A stretch of DNA of 40,815 bases. Source: Pusillimonas sp. UBA6240. Its GTDB lineage: Bacteria; Pseudomonadota; Gammaproteobacteria; Burkholderiales; Burkholderiaceae_B. Each line of letters begins with the position of its first letter. The first letter of the stretch is position 1. Of the stretch, positions 1 through 7,528 are shown one piece after another. The position numbers and the translations under genes are program-made. The notes under the pieces were generated by a model. It did no database searches and was not told the origin of the DNA. It was given only the letters and a program-made list of their open reading frames with translations. The stretch is taken from the NCBI GenBank assembly GCA_002441445.1, contig DJWC01000044.1, positions 11,729-52,543 of the forward strand. Reading direction: 5' to 3'.

Positions 1-433
1 GTTCATCGAAGACGGCCGCGCCTTCGTGGAACGCGCCCGGCGCGAAGGCCGGCAGTACGACATGGTGATGCTCGACGCCTTCGACGTCGACTATATCCCG
101 CCCCACCTGCTTACCCGCCAGTTCCTGGAAGAGGTGCGCGCCATACTCTCGCCGGACGGCGTGCTGGTGGCGAACACCTTTACCCGCAGCCGCATGTACG
201 ATCAGGAATCGGCCACCTACGCGGCCGTATTCGGCGGCTTCTTCAACTTGCGGGCAGGCAACCGCGTGATCATCGCCAGCAGGAAGCCGCTGCCCGATCA
301 CGCCCACCTGGCAAGCAACGCCACGGCGTTGGCCGATACGCTGGCGCCCTTCGGAATAGATGTGGAGCGCGAACTTCAGCGTTTTTCAAGGGCTCGCGAC
401 TGGAACGAAAACGCCGCTGTCCTGGTCGACTGA
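1..433 (+). CDS. Spermidine synthase-like protein, C-terminal part (5' end outside window)
   Basis: The reading frame is open from the left edge, so only about the last 143 residues are present. The visible part has the late half of a Rossmann-type methyltransferase fold: a YDMVMLDAFD strand with acidic residues, then 'IPPHLLTRQFLEEV' and 'LSPDGVLVANTF', typical of spermidine synthase and the fused MFS/spermidine-synthase family. Those enzymes transfer aminopropyl groups from decarboxylated S-adenosylmethionine to putrescine, but many bacterial paralogues of this shape have no proven activity. The substrate-binding N-terminal half is missing, so polyamine synthesis cannot be confirmed. A gap of about 100 bases separates it from mnmH on the same strand. 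Confidence 0.75.
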   Translation, partial: FIEDGRAFVERARREGRQYDMVMLDAFDVDYIPPHLLTRQFLEEVRAILSPDGVLVANTFTRSRMYDQESATYAAVFGGFFNLRAGNRVIIASRKPLPDHAHLASNATALADTLAPFGIDVERELQRFSRARDWNENAAVLVD

Positions 434-535
434 ATGGTGACACACCGGATGCCCGCACCCTATGCTTACGCCTTCGCGCCGGCCCATGCTTGGCGACAAT
501 AAAACATCCCTTTCACACTCACCTGCGATAACTTC

Positions 536-1639
536 ATGCATGCCGACATTACGGACCTGCGGCCCTTGTTTTTGAACGATATTCCCATGATGGACGTCCG
601 CGCGCCGGTCGAATTCCATAAGGGCGCATTTCCGAATACCGTCAACCTTCCCCTGATGGACGACGAAGAGCGCCGCCGGGTCGGCACCTGCTACAAGCAG
701 CATGGGCCCGAGAAAGCGCTGGCGCTGGGGCATCGCCTGGTTTCCGGCGAGATCAAGGCGCGGCGGCTGGCGGCCTGGACGGAGTTCGCCCGCGCGCACC
801 CCGAAGGCTGCCTGTATTGTTTCCGCGGCGGGCAGCGGTCCGGCATCGTGCAGCAATGGCTCTCGACGGAAAGCGGCATTCATTACCCCCGGGTGGCGGG
901 CGGCTACAAAGCCATGCGCGCCTTCCTGATCGACGCGCTGGAAATGGCCGCCGCCCAATGCAGCTATACGATACTGGGCGGCCTGACGGGCAGCGGCAAG
1001 ACCGAGGTGCTGGCCCGCCTGCCTCAGGGCGTGGACCTCGAAGGCCTGGCCAATCATCGCGGCTCCAGCTTCGGCAAGCGCCTTACACCACAGCCGTCCC
1101 AGATCGATTTCGAAAACGCCCTGGCGATACGCCTGCTGCGCATGCGGCACCAAGGCATGGACCATTTCGTACTGGAGGACGAAGGCCGTTTCATCGGCAG
1201 CCTCTCGCTGCCCCTGGCCCTGCTCCAGCGGATCCAACACAACCGGCTCGTATGGCTGGACGAACCATTCGAAGCGCGCGTCACGCGTATCCTCGACGAC
1301 TATGTCGTCGACCTGTATGCGGCGCTGTGCGGGCACCTGGACCAGGACCAAGCCTGGGCCGCGCTGTCGGACCGCCTGCAACAAAGCCTGGCTGGCATCG
1401 CCAGGCGGCTGGGCATGGAACGCTTTCAGCGGCTGTCGGCCCTGATGCGGGATGCGCTCGCCCACCATCAACGCCATGGCGACCTCAGCCGCCACCGGGA
1501 CTGGATCGCCGCCTTGCTCGCTGAATACTACGACCCGATGTATGCATCCCAACGCCACGCCCGCGAGCGGCGCCTGGTTTTCCGCGGCGGCCGCGCAGAG
1601 GTCCTGGAGTATCTATCGGCAAGCACGCTGGCGGCGTAG
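536..1639 (+). CDS. mnmH: tRNA 2-selenouridine synthase
   Basis: A 367-residue protein, close to E. coli YbbB/SelU (364). An N-terminal rhodanese domain contains 'MMDVRAPVEF' and the active-site loop YCFRGGQRS with Cys95. A P-loop domain follows, with GGLTGSGKT at about residues 148-156. The family replaces sulfur with selenium in 2-thiouridine at the wobble position of tRNA Lys, Glu and Gln, via a geranylated intermediate, using selenophosphate. The ATG at 536 gives an N-terminus that lines up with the E. coli protein, although no strong ribosome binding site is visible. selD is not in the window, so the selenium donor must be made elsewhere. The gene is convergent with the CBS gene and shares a hairpin with it. 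Confidence 0.95.
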   Translation: MHADITDLRPLFLNDIPMMDVRAPVEFHKGAFPNTVNLPLMDDEERRRVGTCYKQHGPEKALALGHRLVSGEIKARRLAAWTEFARAHPEGCLYCFRGGQRSGIVQQWLSTESGIHYPRVAGGYKAMRAFLIDALEMAAAQCSYTILGGLTGSGKTEVLARLPQGVDLEGLANHRGSSFGKRLTPQPSQIDFENALAIRLLRMRHQGMDHFVLEDEGRFIGSLSLPLALLQRIQHNRLVWLDEPFEARVTRILDDYVVDLYAALCGHLDQDQAWAALSDRLQQSLAGIARRLGMERFQRLSALMRDALAHHQRHGDLSRHRDWIAALLAEYYDPMYASQRHARERRLVFRGGRAEVLEYLSASTLAA

Positions 1640-1663
1640 CCCCCGCGGTTCCGCAGGGGGCTA
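1637..1663. terminator. Hairpin between convergent mnmH and CBS genes
   Basis: TAGCCCCC-GCGG, a TT loop, then CCGC-A-GGGGGCTA form a strong GC stem with one bulged base. It begins in the mnmH stop codon and ends just before the stop of the opposing gene. No clear T-tract follows on either side, so a bidirectional terminator is inferred from position and stem strength. Confidence 0.55.
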
Positions 1664-1664
1664 G

Positions 1665-2108
1665 CTACCGATAGCCCATGCCCATCACGTAATCGCGCAG
1701 CAGATCTTCTTCGTATTCCGCTTCTTTCAGCAGCAGTTGCAGCGCATCGTTGGCATACAGCACCCCCATGGGCCGCGATTGCGCATCGCTGATCGGCACC
1801 TGCTTCAGCGCCCTGCTCTTCATCACGTCCCAGACGCTGCGCAGGTGATCCTCCGGCCGGCACTTCACAATGTCCCGCGTCATGATATTGGCCACGCCCT
1901 CGGTGCAGCTACAGCCGGTGCAGTGGCTGATCTGCCTGACGATGTCCGATTTGGTCAAGACGCCGGACATGGCGCCATCCCGATCGCAGGCCACCACCAA
2001 ATGCGTGTCCGGCAAGCTCAACAGCCTGGCCGCCTCGATCACCGGCGCGGCAACGTCAAGGGTCACCAGCCGTCTCCGGGCAATAGGAAGTGTCGCGCTG
2101 ATTAGCAT
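1665..2108 (-). CDS. CBS-domain pair protein
   Basis: A 147-residue soluble protein made almost entirely of two CBS motifs. The first is near residues 15-65 ('VIEAARLLSLPDTHLVV', 'GVLTKSDIVRQI') and the second near 75-135 ('IMTRDIVKCRPEDHLRSVWDVM', 'GVLYANDALQLLL'). CBS pairs bind adenosyl ligands such as AMP, ATP or SAM and act as regulatory modules; no effector domain is attached here. The linker carries a small cysteine cluster, CTGCSC, not needed for a CBS fold, so metal or redox sensing is possible but unproven. The ATG at 2108 has an AGGAG site upstream. The gene is divergent from copA, with a shared 275-base intergenic region. Confidence 0.85.
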   Translation of the reverse strand: MLISATLPIARRRLVTLDVAAPVIEAARLLSLPDTHLVVACDRDGAMSGVLTKSDIVRQISHCTGCSCTEGVANIMTRDIVKCRPEDHLRSVWDVMKSRALKQVPISDAQSRPMGVLYANDALQLLLKEAEYEEDLLRDYVMGMGYR

Positions 2109-2318
2109 GATGGCTCCTGTTCGTCGAGGGCGCCTGAATCACAAACAGCACCCTGCTTTCGCCGGTAAACGAGCACATGAAACCGAACCCGCCGGCTGGC
2201 GCCGGACCGACCGTATCCAGACTAAGCTTCAGGATAGCACCGCCCATAGGCGCGGCACCATACTCCCATTGTGGGAATAGGGATATCTCGCCATGCCCGC
2301 CGCCACCTCAAACACACC

Positions 2319-2366
2319 TTGACCTTCCCACAATGGCAAGGTTTAAAGTATCGTCTAAGTGATACT
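2319..2366 (+). promoter_or_regulatory. CueR-type promoter of copA
   Basis: A -35 TTGACC (2319-2324) and a -10 like TAAAGT (2344-2349) are separated by 19 bases, the over-long spacer used by MerR-family regulators. Within it lies the near-palindrome ACCTTCCC-N5-GGCAAGGT (2322-2342), very like the E. coli copA CueR box. An inverted repeat AGTATC-N8-GATACT (2347-2366) lies around the expected transcript start. A copper-activated, CueR-dependent promoter is inferred. Confidence 0.88.
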
Positions 2367-2383
2367 AAAGTCGGGAAACAACC

Positions 2384-4882
2384 ATGGGCGTGTCATATAC
2401 AAAAGGCGGTCGCGCCGGTGCGGCGGCGATCAGCTTGCCGGTCGAGGGCATGACCTGCGCTTCCTGCGTCGGGCGGGTGGAAGCGGCGTTGTCCAAAGTG
2501 CCGGGGGTGGGTAGCGTAGCCGTCAACCTCGCCACCGAGCGGGCGGATATCCTGCCGGCCGGGCCGGTCGACCGCGCGGCGCTGGTCCGGGCTATCGAAA
2601 ATGCGGGCTACGACGTGCCCGCGGCTACGGTTGAACTGGCGGTCGAGGGCATGACCTGCGCTTCCTGCGTCGGGCGCGTCGAGCGCGCGCTCAAGGCTGT
2701 GCCGGGCGTGTCGGAGGCGGCGGTGAATCTGGCGACGGAACGGGCCACGGTGCGCGGGCACGCGGACCCGGCCGCGCTGGTGGCAGCCATCGACAATGCG
2801 GGATACGGCGCCAAAGTCATCGACGCCCTCGCCGAAGGCGGCGACGATGACGCCGCCGCCAAGCGGGAAGCGGAACGCGCCGCCCTGAAGCGCGACCTGA
2901 TCGTGGCGGCTGTGCTGGCGCTGCCGGTATTCATACTGGAAATGGGATCGCACATGGTGCCAGGCATGCATGAACTGATCATGCACACCATCGGCATGCA
3001 ATGGAGCTGGATCCTGCAATTTGCGCTGACCACGCTGGTGCTTGCCATCCCGGGCCGGCGTTTTTATACCAAGGGCTTTCCGGCGCTGTTCCGGCTGGCG
3101 CCCGATATGAACTCCCTGGTGGCGGTCGGCACGCTGGCCGCTTACGCCTATTCCATCGTCGCGACCTTTGCGCCGAATCTGCTGCCGGCGGGCACGGCGA
3201 ATGTATATTATGAAGCCGCCGCGGTGATCGTGGCCTTGATTCTGTTGGGCCGCTATCTGGAGGCGCGCGCCAAGGGCCGGACTTCGGAAGCCATCAAGCG
3301 GCTGATCGGCCTGCAGGCCAGGGTCGCGCATGTGTCGCGCGACGGCCGAGTCGTCGATCTTCCCATTCACGAGGTCGTCGCCGGCGATATCGTCGAAGTG
3401 CGGCCGGGCGAGCGGATACCGGTCGATGGCGAGCTCATCGACGGGCTAAGCTATGTCGACGAATCCATGATCACCGGCGAACCCATCCCGGTAGAAAAAT
3501 CCGCAGGCAGCCCTGTGATCGGCGGCACCATCAACCAAACGGGCGCCTTCACCCTGCGGGCCACCGCCGTAGGCGGGCAAACCGTGCTGGCGCAGATCAT
3601 ACGCCTGGTCGAGCAGGCCCAGAGTTCCAAGCTGCCCATCCAGGCGGTGGTGGACAAGGTCACGATGTGGTTCGTCCCGGCGGTGATGGCGGCGGCGGCG
3701 CTGACTTTCATCGTCTGGCTGGCCTTCGGCCCATCGCCCGCGCTGACCTTCGCCCTGGTCAACGCAGTGGCTGTGCTCATCATCGCCTGCCCCTGCGCTA
3801 TGGGCCTGGCTACTCCCACCTCCATCATGGTCGGTACCGGCCGCGGCGCTGAATTAGGGATATTGTTCCGCAAGGGCGAGGCCTTGCAGTTATTGAAGGA
3901 CGCCAAGGCCGTGGCGGTGGACAAGACCGGAACGCTGACCGAAGGCCGGCCGGCCTTGACCGATCTGGAACTCGCGGAAGGGTTCGATCGCGCGCAGGTG
4001 CTCGCTTACATCGCCGCGGTGGAATCCCGTTCCGAGCATCCCATCGCACGCGCCATCGTCGACGCCGCCGCACAGGAAGGCGTGGTTCAGCCGGCGCTGG
4101 ACGACTTCGAATCGGTAACGGGAATGGGCGTGCGCGCCAGCGCGGGCGGCGTGCGCGTGGAAGTCGGCGCGGACCGCTATATGCGTGAACTGGGCCTGGA
4201 TGCCGGCATTTTCGCCGCGACGGCCGAACGGCTGGGCAAGGAAGGCAAATCGCCCTTGTATGCGGCGATCGGCGGGCGTCTTGCGGCCATCGTCGCCGTC
4301 GCCGACCCCATCAAGCCGACCACCCCCGACGCCATCGCCGCCCTGCATCGATTGGGCCTGAAGGTCGTGATGATCACCGGCGACAATCAGGTCACCGCGA
4401 AAGCGATCGCCGCCCGGCTGGGTATCGATGAAATCGTGGCTGAAGTCCTACCTGCCGGTAAAGTCGATGCGCTGCGGCGGCTCAAGGCCGAGCATGGCCG
4501 CATCGCTTTCGTCGGCGACGGCATCAACGATGCGCCGGCGCTGGCCGAAGCCGACGTAGGGCTGGCCATCGGCACCGGCACCGACATCGCGATGGAGGCG
4601 GCCGACGTCGTGCTGATGTCCGGCAATCTGCAAGGGGTGCCCAACGCCATCGCCCTGTCGCGAGAAACCCTGGGCAACATACGGCAGAATCTGTTCTGGG
4701 CTTTCGCCTACAACACGGCTTTGATTCCCTTGGCGGCCGGGGTTTTGTATCCCAGCCACGGCTTGCTGCTCTCGCCCATCTTCGCGGCCGGCGCCATGGC
4801 GCTGTCCAGCGTGTTCGTAGTGGGCAATGCGCTACGGCTGCGGCGCTTCCAGCCGCCCATGGCGGCGGACCCCGCCCATTGA
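2384..4882 (+). CDS. copA: Copper-exporting P1B-type ATPase CopA
   Basis: This 832-residue inner-membrane ATPase exports Cu(I) from the cytoplasm. Two N-terminal heavy-metal-associated domains carry GMTCASC (Cys25/28 and Cys92/95). Transmembrane helices follow from about residue 170. Then come the TGEP actuator loop, the transmembrane CPC metal site (469-471), the phosphorylation motif DKTGTLT (513-519), and the late TGDN and GDGINDAP motifs. CPC with two GMTCxxC domains indicates Cu(I)/Ag(I) rather than Zn/Cd specificity. The ATG at 2384 follows the CueR-type promoter, though its ribosome binding site is weak. The two metal-binding domains share a 37-base identical stretch of DNA. cueR starts 12 bases after the stop, so the two are probably co-transcribed. 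Confidence 0.97.
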   Translation: MGVSYTKGGRAGAAAISLPVEGMTCASCVGRVEAALSKVPGVGSVAVNLATERADILPAGPVDRAALVRAIENAGYDVPAATVELAVEGMTCASCVGRVERALKAVPGVSEAAVNLATERATVRGHADPAALVAAIDNAGYGAKVIDALAEGGDDDAAAKREAERAALKRDLIVAAVLALPVFILEMGSHMVPGMHELIMHTIGMQWSWILQFALTTLVLAIPGRRFYTKGFPALFRLAPDMNSLVAVGTLAAYAYSIVATFAPNLLPAGTANVYYEAAAVIVALILLGRYLEARAKGRTSEAIKRLIGLQARVAHVSRDGRVVDLPIHEVVAGDIVEVRPGERIPVDGELIDGLSYVDESMITGEPIPVEKSAGSPVIGGTINQTGAFTLRATAVGGQTVLAQIIRLVEQAQSSKLPIQAVVDKVTMWFVPAVMAAAALTFIVWLAFGPSPALTFALVNAVAVLIIACPCAMGLATPTSIMVGTGRGAELGILFRKGEALQLLKDAKAVAVDKTGTLTEGRPALTDLELAEGFDRAQVLAYIAAVESRSEHPIARAIVDAAAQEGVVQPALDDFESVTGMGVRASAGGVRVEVGADRYMRELGLDAGIFAATAERLGKEGKSPLYAAIGGRLAAIVAVADPIKPTTPDAIAALHRLGLKVVMITGDNQVTAKAIAARLGIDEIVAEVLPAGKVDALRRLKAEHGRIAFVGDGINDAPALAEADVGLAIGTGTDIAMEAADVVLMSGNLQGVPNAIALSRETLGNIRQNLFWAFAYNTALIPLAAGVLYPSHGLLLSPIFAAGAMALSSVFVVGNALRLRRFQPPMAADPAH
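2439..2676 (+). repeat. 37-bp exact direct repeat within copA (2439-2475 and 2640-2676)
   Basis: The DNA encoding the metal-binding loop of the first and second HMA domains is identical over 37 bases, 201 bases apart (67 codons), so the reading frame is kept. The domains are clearly diverged outside this block, which suggests recent gene conversion or domain duplication. Confidence 0.85.
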
Positions 4883-4894
4883 GGAGAGGAAATC

Positions 4895-5281
4895 ATGAAT
4901 ATCGGAGAAGCGTCCAAGGCATCCGGCGTCTCGGCCAAGATGATCCGCTATTACGAGCAGACCGGCCTGGTCCCGCCCGCCGAGCGCAGCTCGTCCGGCT
5001 ATCGCTCTTATTCGCAGGCGGACGTGCACAGGCTGCGCTTCATCCGGCGCGCGCGCGACCTGGGTTTTGCCGTCGCCGAAATCGGCGACCTGCTGGACTT
5101 ATGGAAGGACAGCGCGCGGCAAAGCGCCGATGTGAAGCGCCTGGCGCAGGCGCACATCGATGAGCTGTACCGGAAAATCAACGGCTTGAAGCAAATGGCC
5201 GACACGCTGCAGACCTTGATCGATTGCTGCGCCGGCGACGAGCGCCCCGACTGCCCTATCCTGGCAAAGCTGGAGCAGTAA
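4895..5281 (+). CDS. cueR: MerR-family copper-responsive activator CueR
   Basis: A 128-residue MerR-type regulator with an N-terminal winged helix ('MNIGEASKASGVSAKMIRYYEQTGL'), a coiled-coil dimer helix at about 80-110 and a C-terminal metal loop with Cys111, Cys112 and Cys120. Cys112 and Cys120 match the Cu(I) ligands of E. coli CueR in number and spacing. The family binds promoters with a 19-20 base spacer and untwists them when Cu(I) is bound. Two such promoters are present, in front of copA and copZ. A GAGGAG site precedes the ATG. It lies directly downstream of copA, so its own expression probably rises with copper. Confidence 0.95.
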   Translation: MNIGEASKASGVSAKMIRYYEQTGLVPPAERSSSGYRSYSQADVHRLRFIRRARDLGFAVAEIGDLLDLWKDSARQSADVKRLAQAHIDELYRKINGLKQMADTLQTLIDCCAGDERPDCPILAKLEQ

Positions 5282-5302
5282 GGGCAGCTCGACAGCTAAG
5301 GC

Positions 5303-5497
5303 TTATGCGGCGCGCGGCGGAAAGCCCGCGGCGCGCAGCGCCGCTTCAAGCTGTTCGCGGCTCGCCGACGAGATGACTTTTACGCTGCGGGTCGGCGGGT
5401 CGGCCATGACAGTCGCATTGGGATCGACCGATTGAATCGCCTTGGTGACACCGCGCGCGCAGCCGCCGCAAGTCATGTCCTCGATATGGAACTGCAT
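5303..5497 (-). CDS. copZ: Copper chaperone CopZ (HMA domain protein)
   Basis: A 64-residue single heavy-metal-associated domain: MQFHIEDMTCGGCARG with Cys10 and Cys13, then the usual beta-alpha-beta pattern. Such proteins carry Cu(I) to CopA and to the CueR system. The open frame extends further upstream, but the ATG at 5497 has AAGGAGATT just before it and the preceding residues overlap the promoter, so 5497 is chosen. The gene converges on cueR with 21 bases between stops, so the copper genes are one cluster with two promoters. Confidence 0.93.
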   Translation of the reverse strand: MQFHIEDMTCGGCARGVTKAIQSVDPNATVMADPPTRSVKVISSASREQLEAALRAAGFPPRAA

Positions 5498-5526
5498 GAG
5501 AATCTCCTTGAATTGATAGCCAGGAC

Positions 5527-5557
5527 AGTGTGAAGCTTGCCACTGTTGGAAGGTCAA
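5527..5557 (-). promoter_or_regulatory. CueR-type promoter of copZ
   Basis: On the minus strand, TTGACC (5552-5557) is followed 19 bases later by a weak -10 CACACT (5527-5532). In between lies ACCTTCC-N7-GCAAGCT (5534-5554), which matches the copA box at most positions (ACCTTCC-N7-GCAAGGT). A CueR target by comparison with the copA site. Confidence 0.85.
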
Positions 5558-5583
5558 GGTAATTCTTCACATTCATCCTTCAT

Positions 5584-6489
5584 TCATTCAAGCATGCCCT
5601 CGGCGCTCATGCAGACTTTTCCGCCATTGTCGGTAACCCAGGCGGCAAAGCGTTTATCCTCGATCGTATCAAGGCGTGTGTTCAGGAGGAAGGGATGGAG
5701 ATCGAATACGGGGTTCACCGCTTTGAAAGAGAACGCCCGTATGCGGCGATCCGGGAAGCTATGTGCGACAAAATCCAATAATAAAGTAGCGAGCAACGGG
5801 CCATGCACCACCAGGCCCGGATAGCCTTCAGTTTGCGTTGCGTACGGGCGGTCATAATGAATGCGGTGCGAATTGAAAGTCAGCGCGGAATAACGGAACA
5901 GCAAGATCTCGTCGGCTACGATTTCCCTGGAATATTCCGGCTCCGGTAAAGGCCGCTTTTCAGTATCCCGCCGCGCCGCAGGGGCGGAGGAACCGCCTTG
6001 CAAGGATTCCGCCGCCGGCTTTTCTTCCAGCCCGCGAAACACCATGGTATGCCGTTCGGTCAGAGCCGCCCCGCGCGGACTCGTCAGCGTGTGCACTGTC
6101 TCGACGAAAACCAGATCTCCGGAGCGGCCTTGCTTGAGCGCCACATCGGCGACCTCCGATACTCTGCAGACCTTGTCGCCCACATATAAATCACTATGGA
6201 ACTGCAGCGCGCTGGAGGCCCACATCCTTCTGGGCAAATCGACGGGGGGTAGCAGAGCGGATTCCCGCGGCATGCCGTCAACCCGAAGCGCGGCCCGGTC
6301 CGGGGCGGACTTGCCGTATAGCCAGTGCCATAATGGCGGCAGAACGGGCTTCTCGGCGTCCATCATTCCGGTTCGCCCCAATGTCGCGGCCATGCCGGCG
6401 AATGGCTCCTCTGTAATCCGGCCATTCCAGCTTGCGGTTTTTCCTATCCATTGCCGTAAATGCTGGATATCTATCTTTTTCGCGCCCAT
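5584..6489 (-). CDS. MaoC/HTD2-type hydratase (mesaconyl/itaconyl-CoA hydratase-like)
   Basis: A 301-residue double hot-dog protein. The N-terminal half resembles the FAS1-type dehydratase region. The C-terminal half carries 'FRYSALTFNSHRIHYD' followed by 'EGYPGLVVHGPL', the signature of the HTD2/mesaconyl-C4-CoA/itaconyl-CoA hydratase group. Members add water to an enoyl-CoA with a free carboxylate, for example itaconyl- or mesaconyl-CoA to citramalyl-CoA. It is the third gene of a minus-strand set with an AcuI-type reductase and a CoA-transferase, 23 bases behind the reductase. No CitE-like citramalyl-CoA lyase is visible nearby, so the exact substrate stays open. Its stop lies 26 bases before the copZ promoter region. 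Confidence 0.82.
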   Translation of the reverse strand: MGAKKIDIQHLRQWIGKTASWNGRITEEPFAGMAATLGRTGMMDAEKPVLPPLWHWLYGKSAPDRAALRVDGMPRESALLPPVDLPRRMWASSALQFHSDLYVGDKVCRVSEVADVALKQGRSGDLVFVETVHTLTSPRGAALTERHTMVFRGLEEKPAAESLQGGSSAPAARRDTEKRPLPEPEYSREIVADEILLFRYSALTFNSHRIHYDRPYATQTEGYPGLVVHGPLLATLLLDFVAHSFPDRRIRAFSFKAVNPVFDLHPFLLNTRLDTIEDKRFAAWVTDNGGKVCMSAEGMLE

Positions 6490-6512
6490 GAGCTTGCCCC
6501 GCGTAGCCTATG

Positions 6513-7517
6513 CTAAAAATGCACCAGAGTGCGCCCGGAGGTCTTGCCCGCCAAATGGCGTTCGGCGTAGTCCAGCAAATCGCCGATGCGGATTTCATGG
6601 ATGTGAGGCTGGAGCAACGAAAAATCGGGACGCCAGTCTGTAGCCAGCCGCCGCCATAGCCGTTCACGGACCGGCCAGGGCGCATTCGCCACGATGCCGA
6701 ACATGTCGACGCCGCGCAGGATGAAGGGCAGCACATTGGTCTCGAACCCGTTCCCGGACGCATTGCCGACCGAAGCCAGCGCGCCCCCGTCCTGGAGGGA
6801 GCGCAGCAGCCAGGAAAGCGTACGGCCCGACACATTATCGATGGCCGCGGCGAAACGCGCTTGCTCCAGCAGGCGCGACTCATCCGCCAGCCCCTTGGCG
6901 TCTATGACTTCCGACGCCCCAAGAGCCCTGAGCGCCGCTTCTTCCCCCATTCGTCTGGTCAAAGCCGCCACCCGATAGCCGGCCCGCGACAATATCAGTA
7001 TCGAAAGCACGCCCACGGCCCCTGTCGCGCCGCTGACGGCGACAACCCCCGATCCGGGTTCGATGCCCAGTTGCTGAAAGCGGTCCAGCACCAGCGCCGC
7101 CGTGAAACCGGGCACCCCGATCATGGCGGCCTGCAATGGGCTCAAGCCGTCGGGCAGCGCCATGACATGCGCCGCGGGCGCCCGCACGTATTCGGCAAAT
7201 GCGCCATCGAAGGCTATTCCGGTCTGGAAGCCATGCACCATAACCGGCTGGCCCGGAGAAAACGCATCGGAGCGGGAATCGGCGACCTCCCCCACCAGTT
7301 CGACGCCTGCGATCCGCGGGTAGCTGGCTATGACTTTCGCCTTGCCTTTTATGGCTAGGCAGTCTTTATAGTTGACGCCGGCATACCGGTTCTTGATCAC
7401 GACCTCGCCGGCGGATAAATCGTCCAGGGCCAAGGGGAGCAATTCAGAAACCACGCGTTTGTCGATATAGTCCGAACGCAGGGCAAGAAATTTATCGGGC
7501 AGGGCGGATGGGCTCAT
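6513..7517 (-). CDS. acuI: NADPH-dependent acryloyl-CoA reductase-like MDR enzyme
   Basis: A 334-residue zinc-free medium-chain reductase of the YhdH/AcuI type. It has 'RYAGVNYKDCLAIKGK' at about residue 45, 'RIAGVELVGEV', the nucleotide-binding VAVSGATGAVG near 160, and the family ending 'KTSGRTLVHF'. AcuI reduces acryloyl-CoA to propanoyl-CoA with NADPH; related enzymes reduce other short enoyl-CoAs. Here it sits between a CoA-transferase (11 bases upstream) and a MaoC-type hydratase, so a branched or dicarboxylic enoyl-CoA is as likely as acryloyl-CoA. The family assignment is firm; the symbol reflects family membership and the substrate is inferred only loosely. Confidence 0.85.
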   Translation of the reverse strand: MSPSALPDKFLALRSDYIDKRVVSELLPLALDDLSAGEVVIKNRYAGVNYKDCLAIKGKAKVIASYPRIAGVELVGEVADSRSDAFSPGQPVMVHGFQTGIAFDGAFAEYVRAPAAHVMALPDGLSPLQAAMIGVPGFTAALVLDRFQQLGIEPGSGVVAVSGATGAVGVLSILILSRAGYRVAALTRRMGEEAALRALGASEVIDAKGLADESRLLEQARFAAAIDNVSGRTLSWLLRSLQDGGALASVGNASGNGFETNVLPFILRGVDMFGIVANAPWPVRERLWRRLATDWRPDFSLLQPHIHEIRIGDLLDYAERHLAGKTSGRTLVHF

Positions 7518-7528
7518 GATGCCTCCAA

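Noticed and set aside
386..1558. 390-residue minus-strand open frame opposite mnmH
   Set aside because: It lies antisense to a gene with clear rhodanese and P-loop motifs; its translation is Arg/Ala/Gln/Pro-rich with no domain, as expected for an antisense frame in high-GC DNA.
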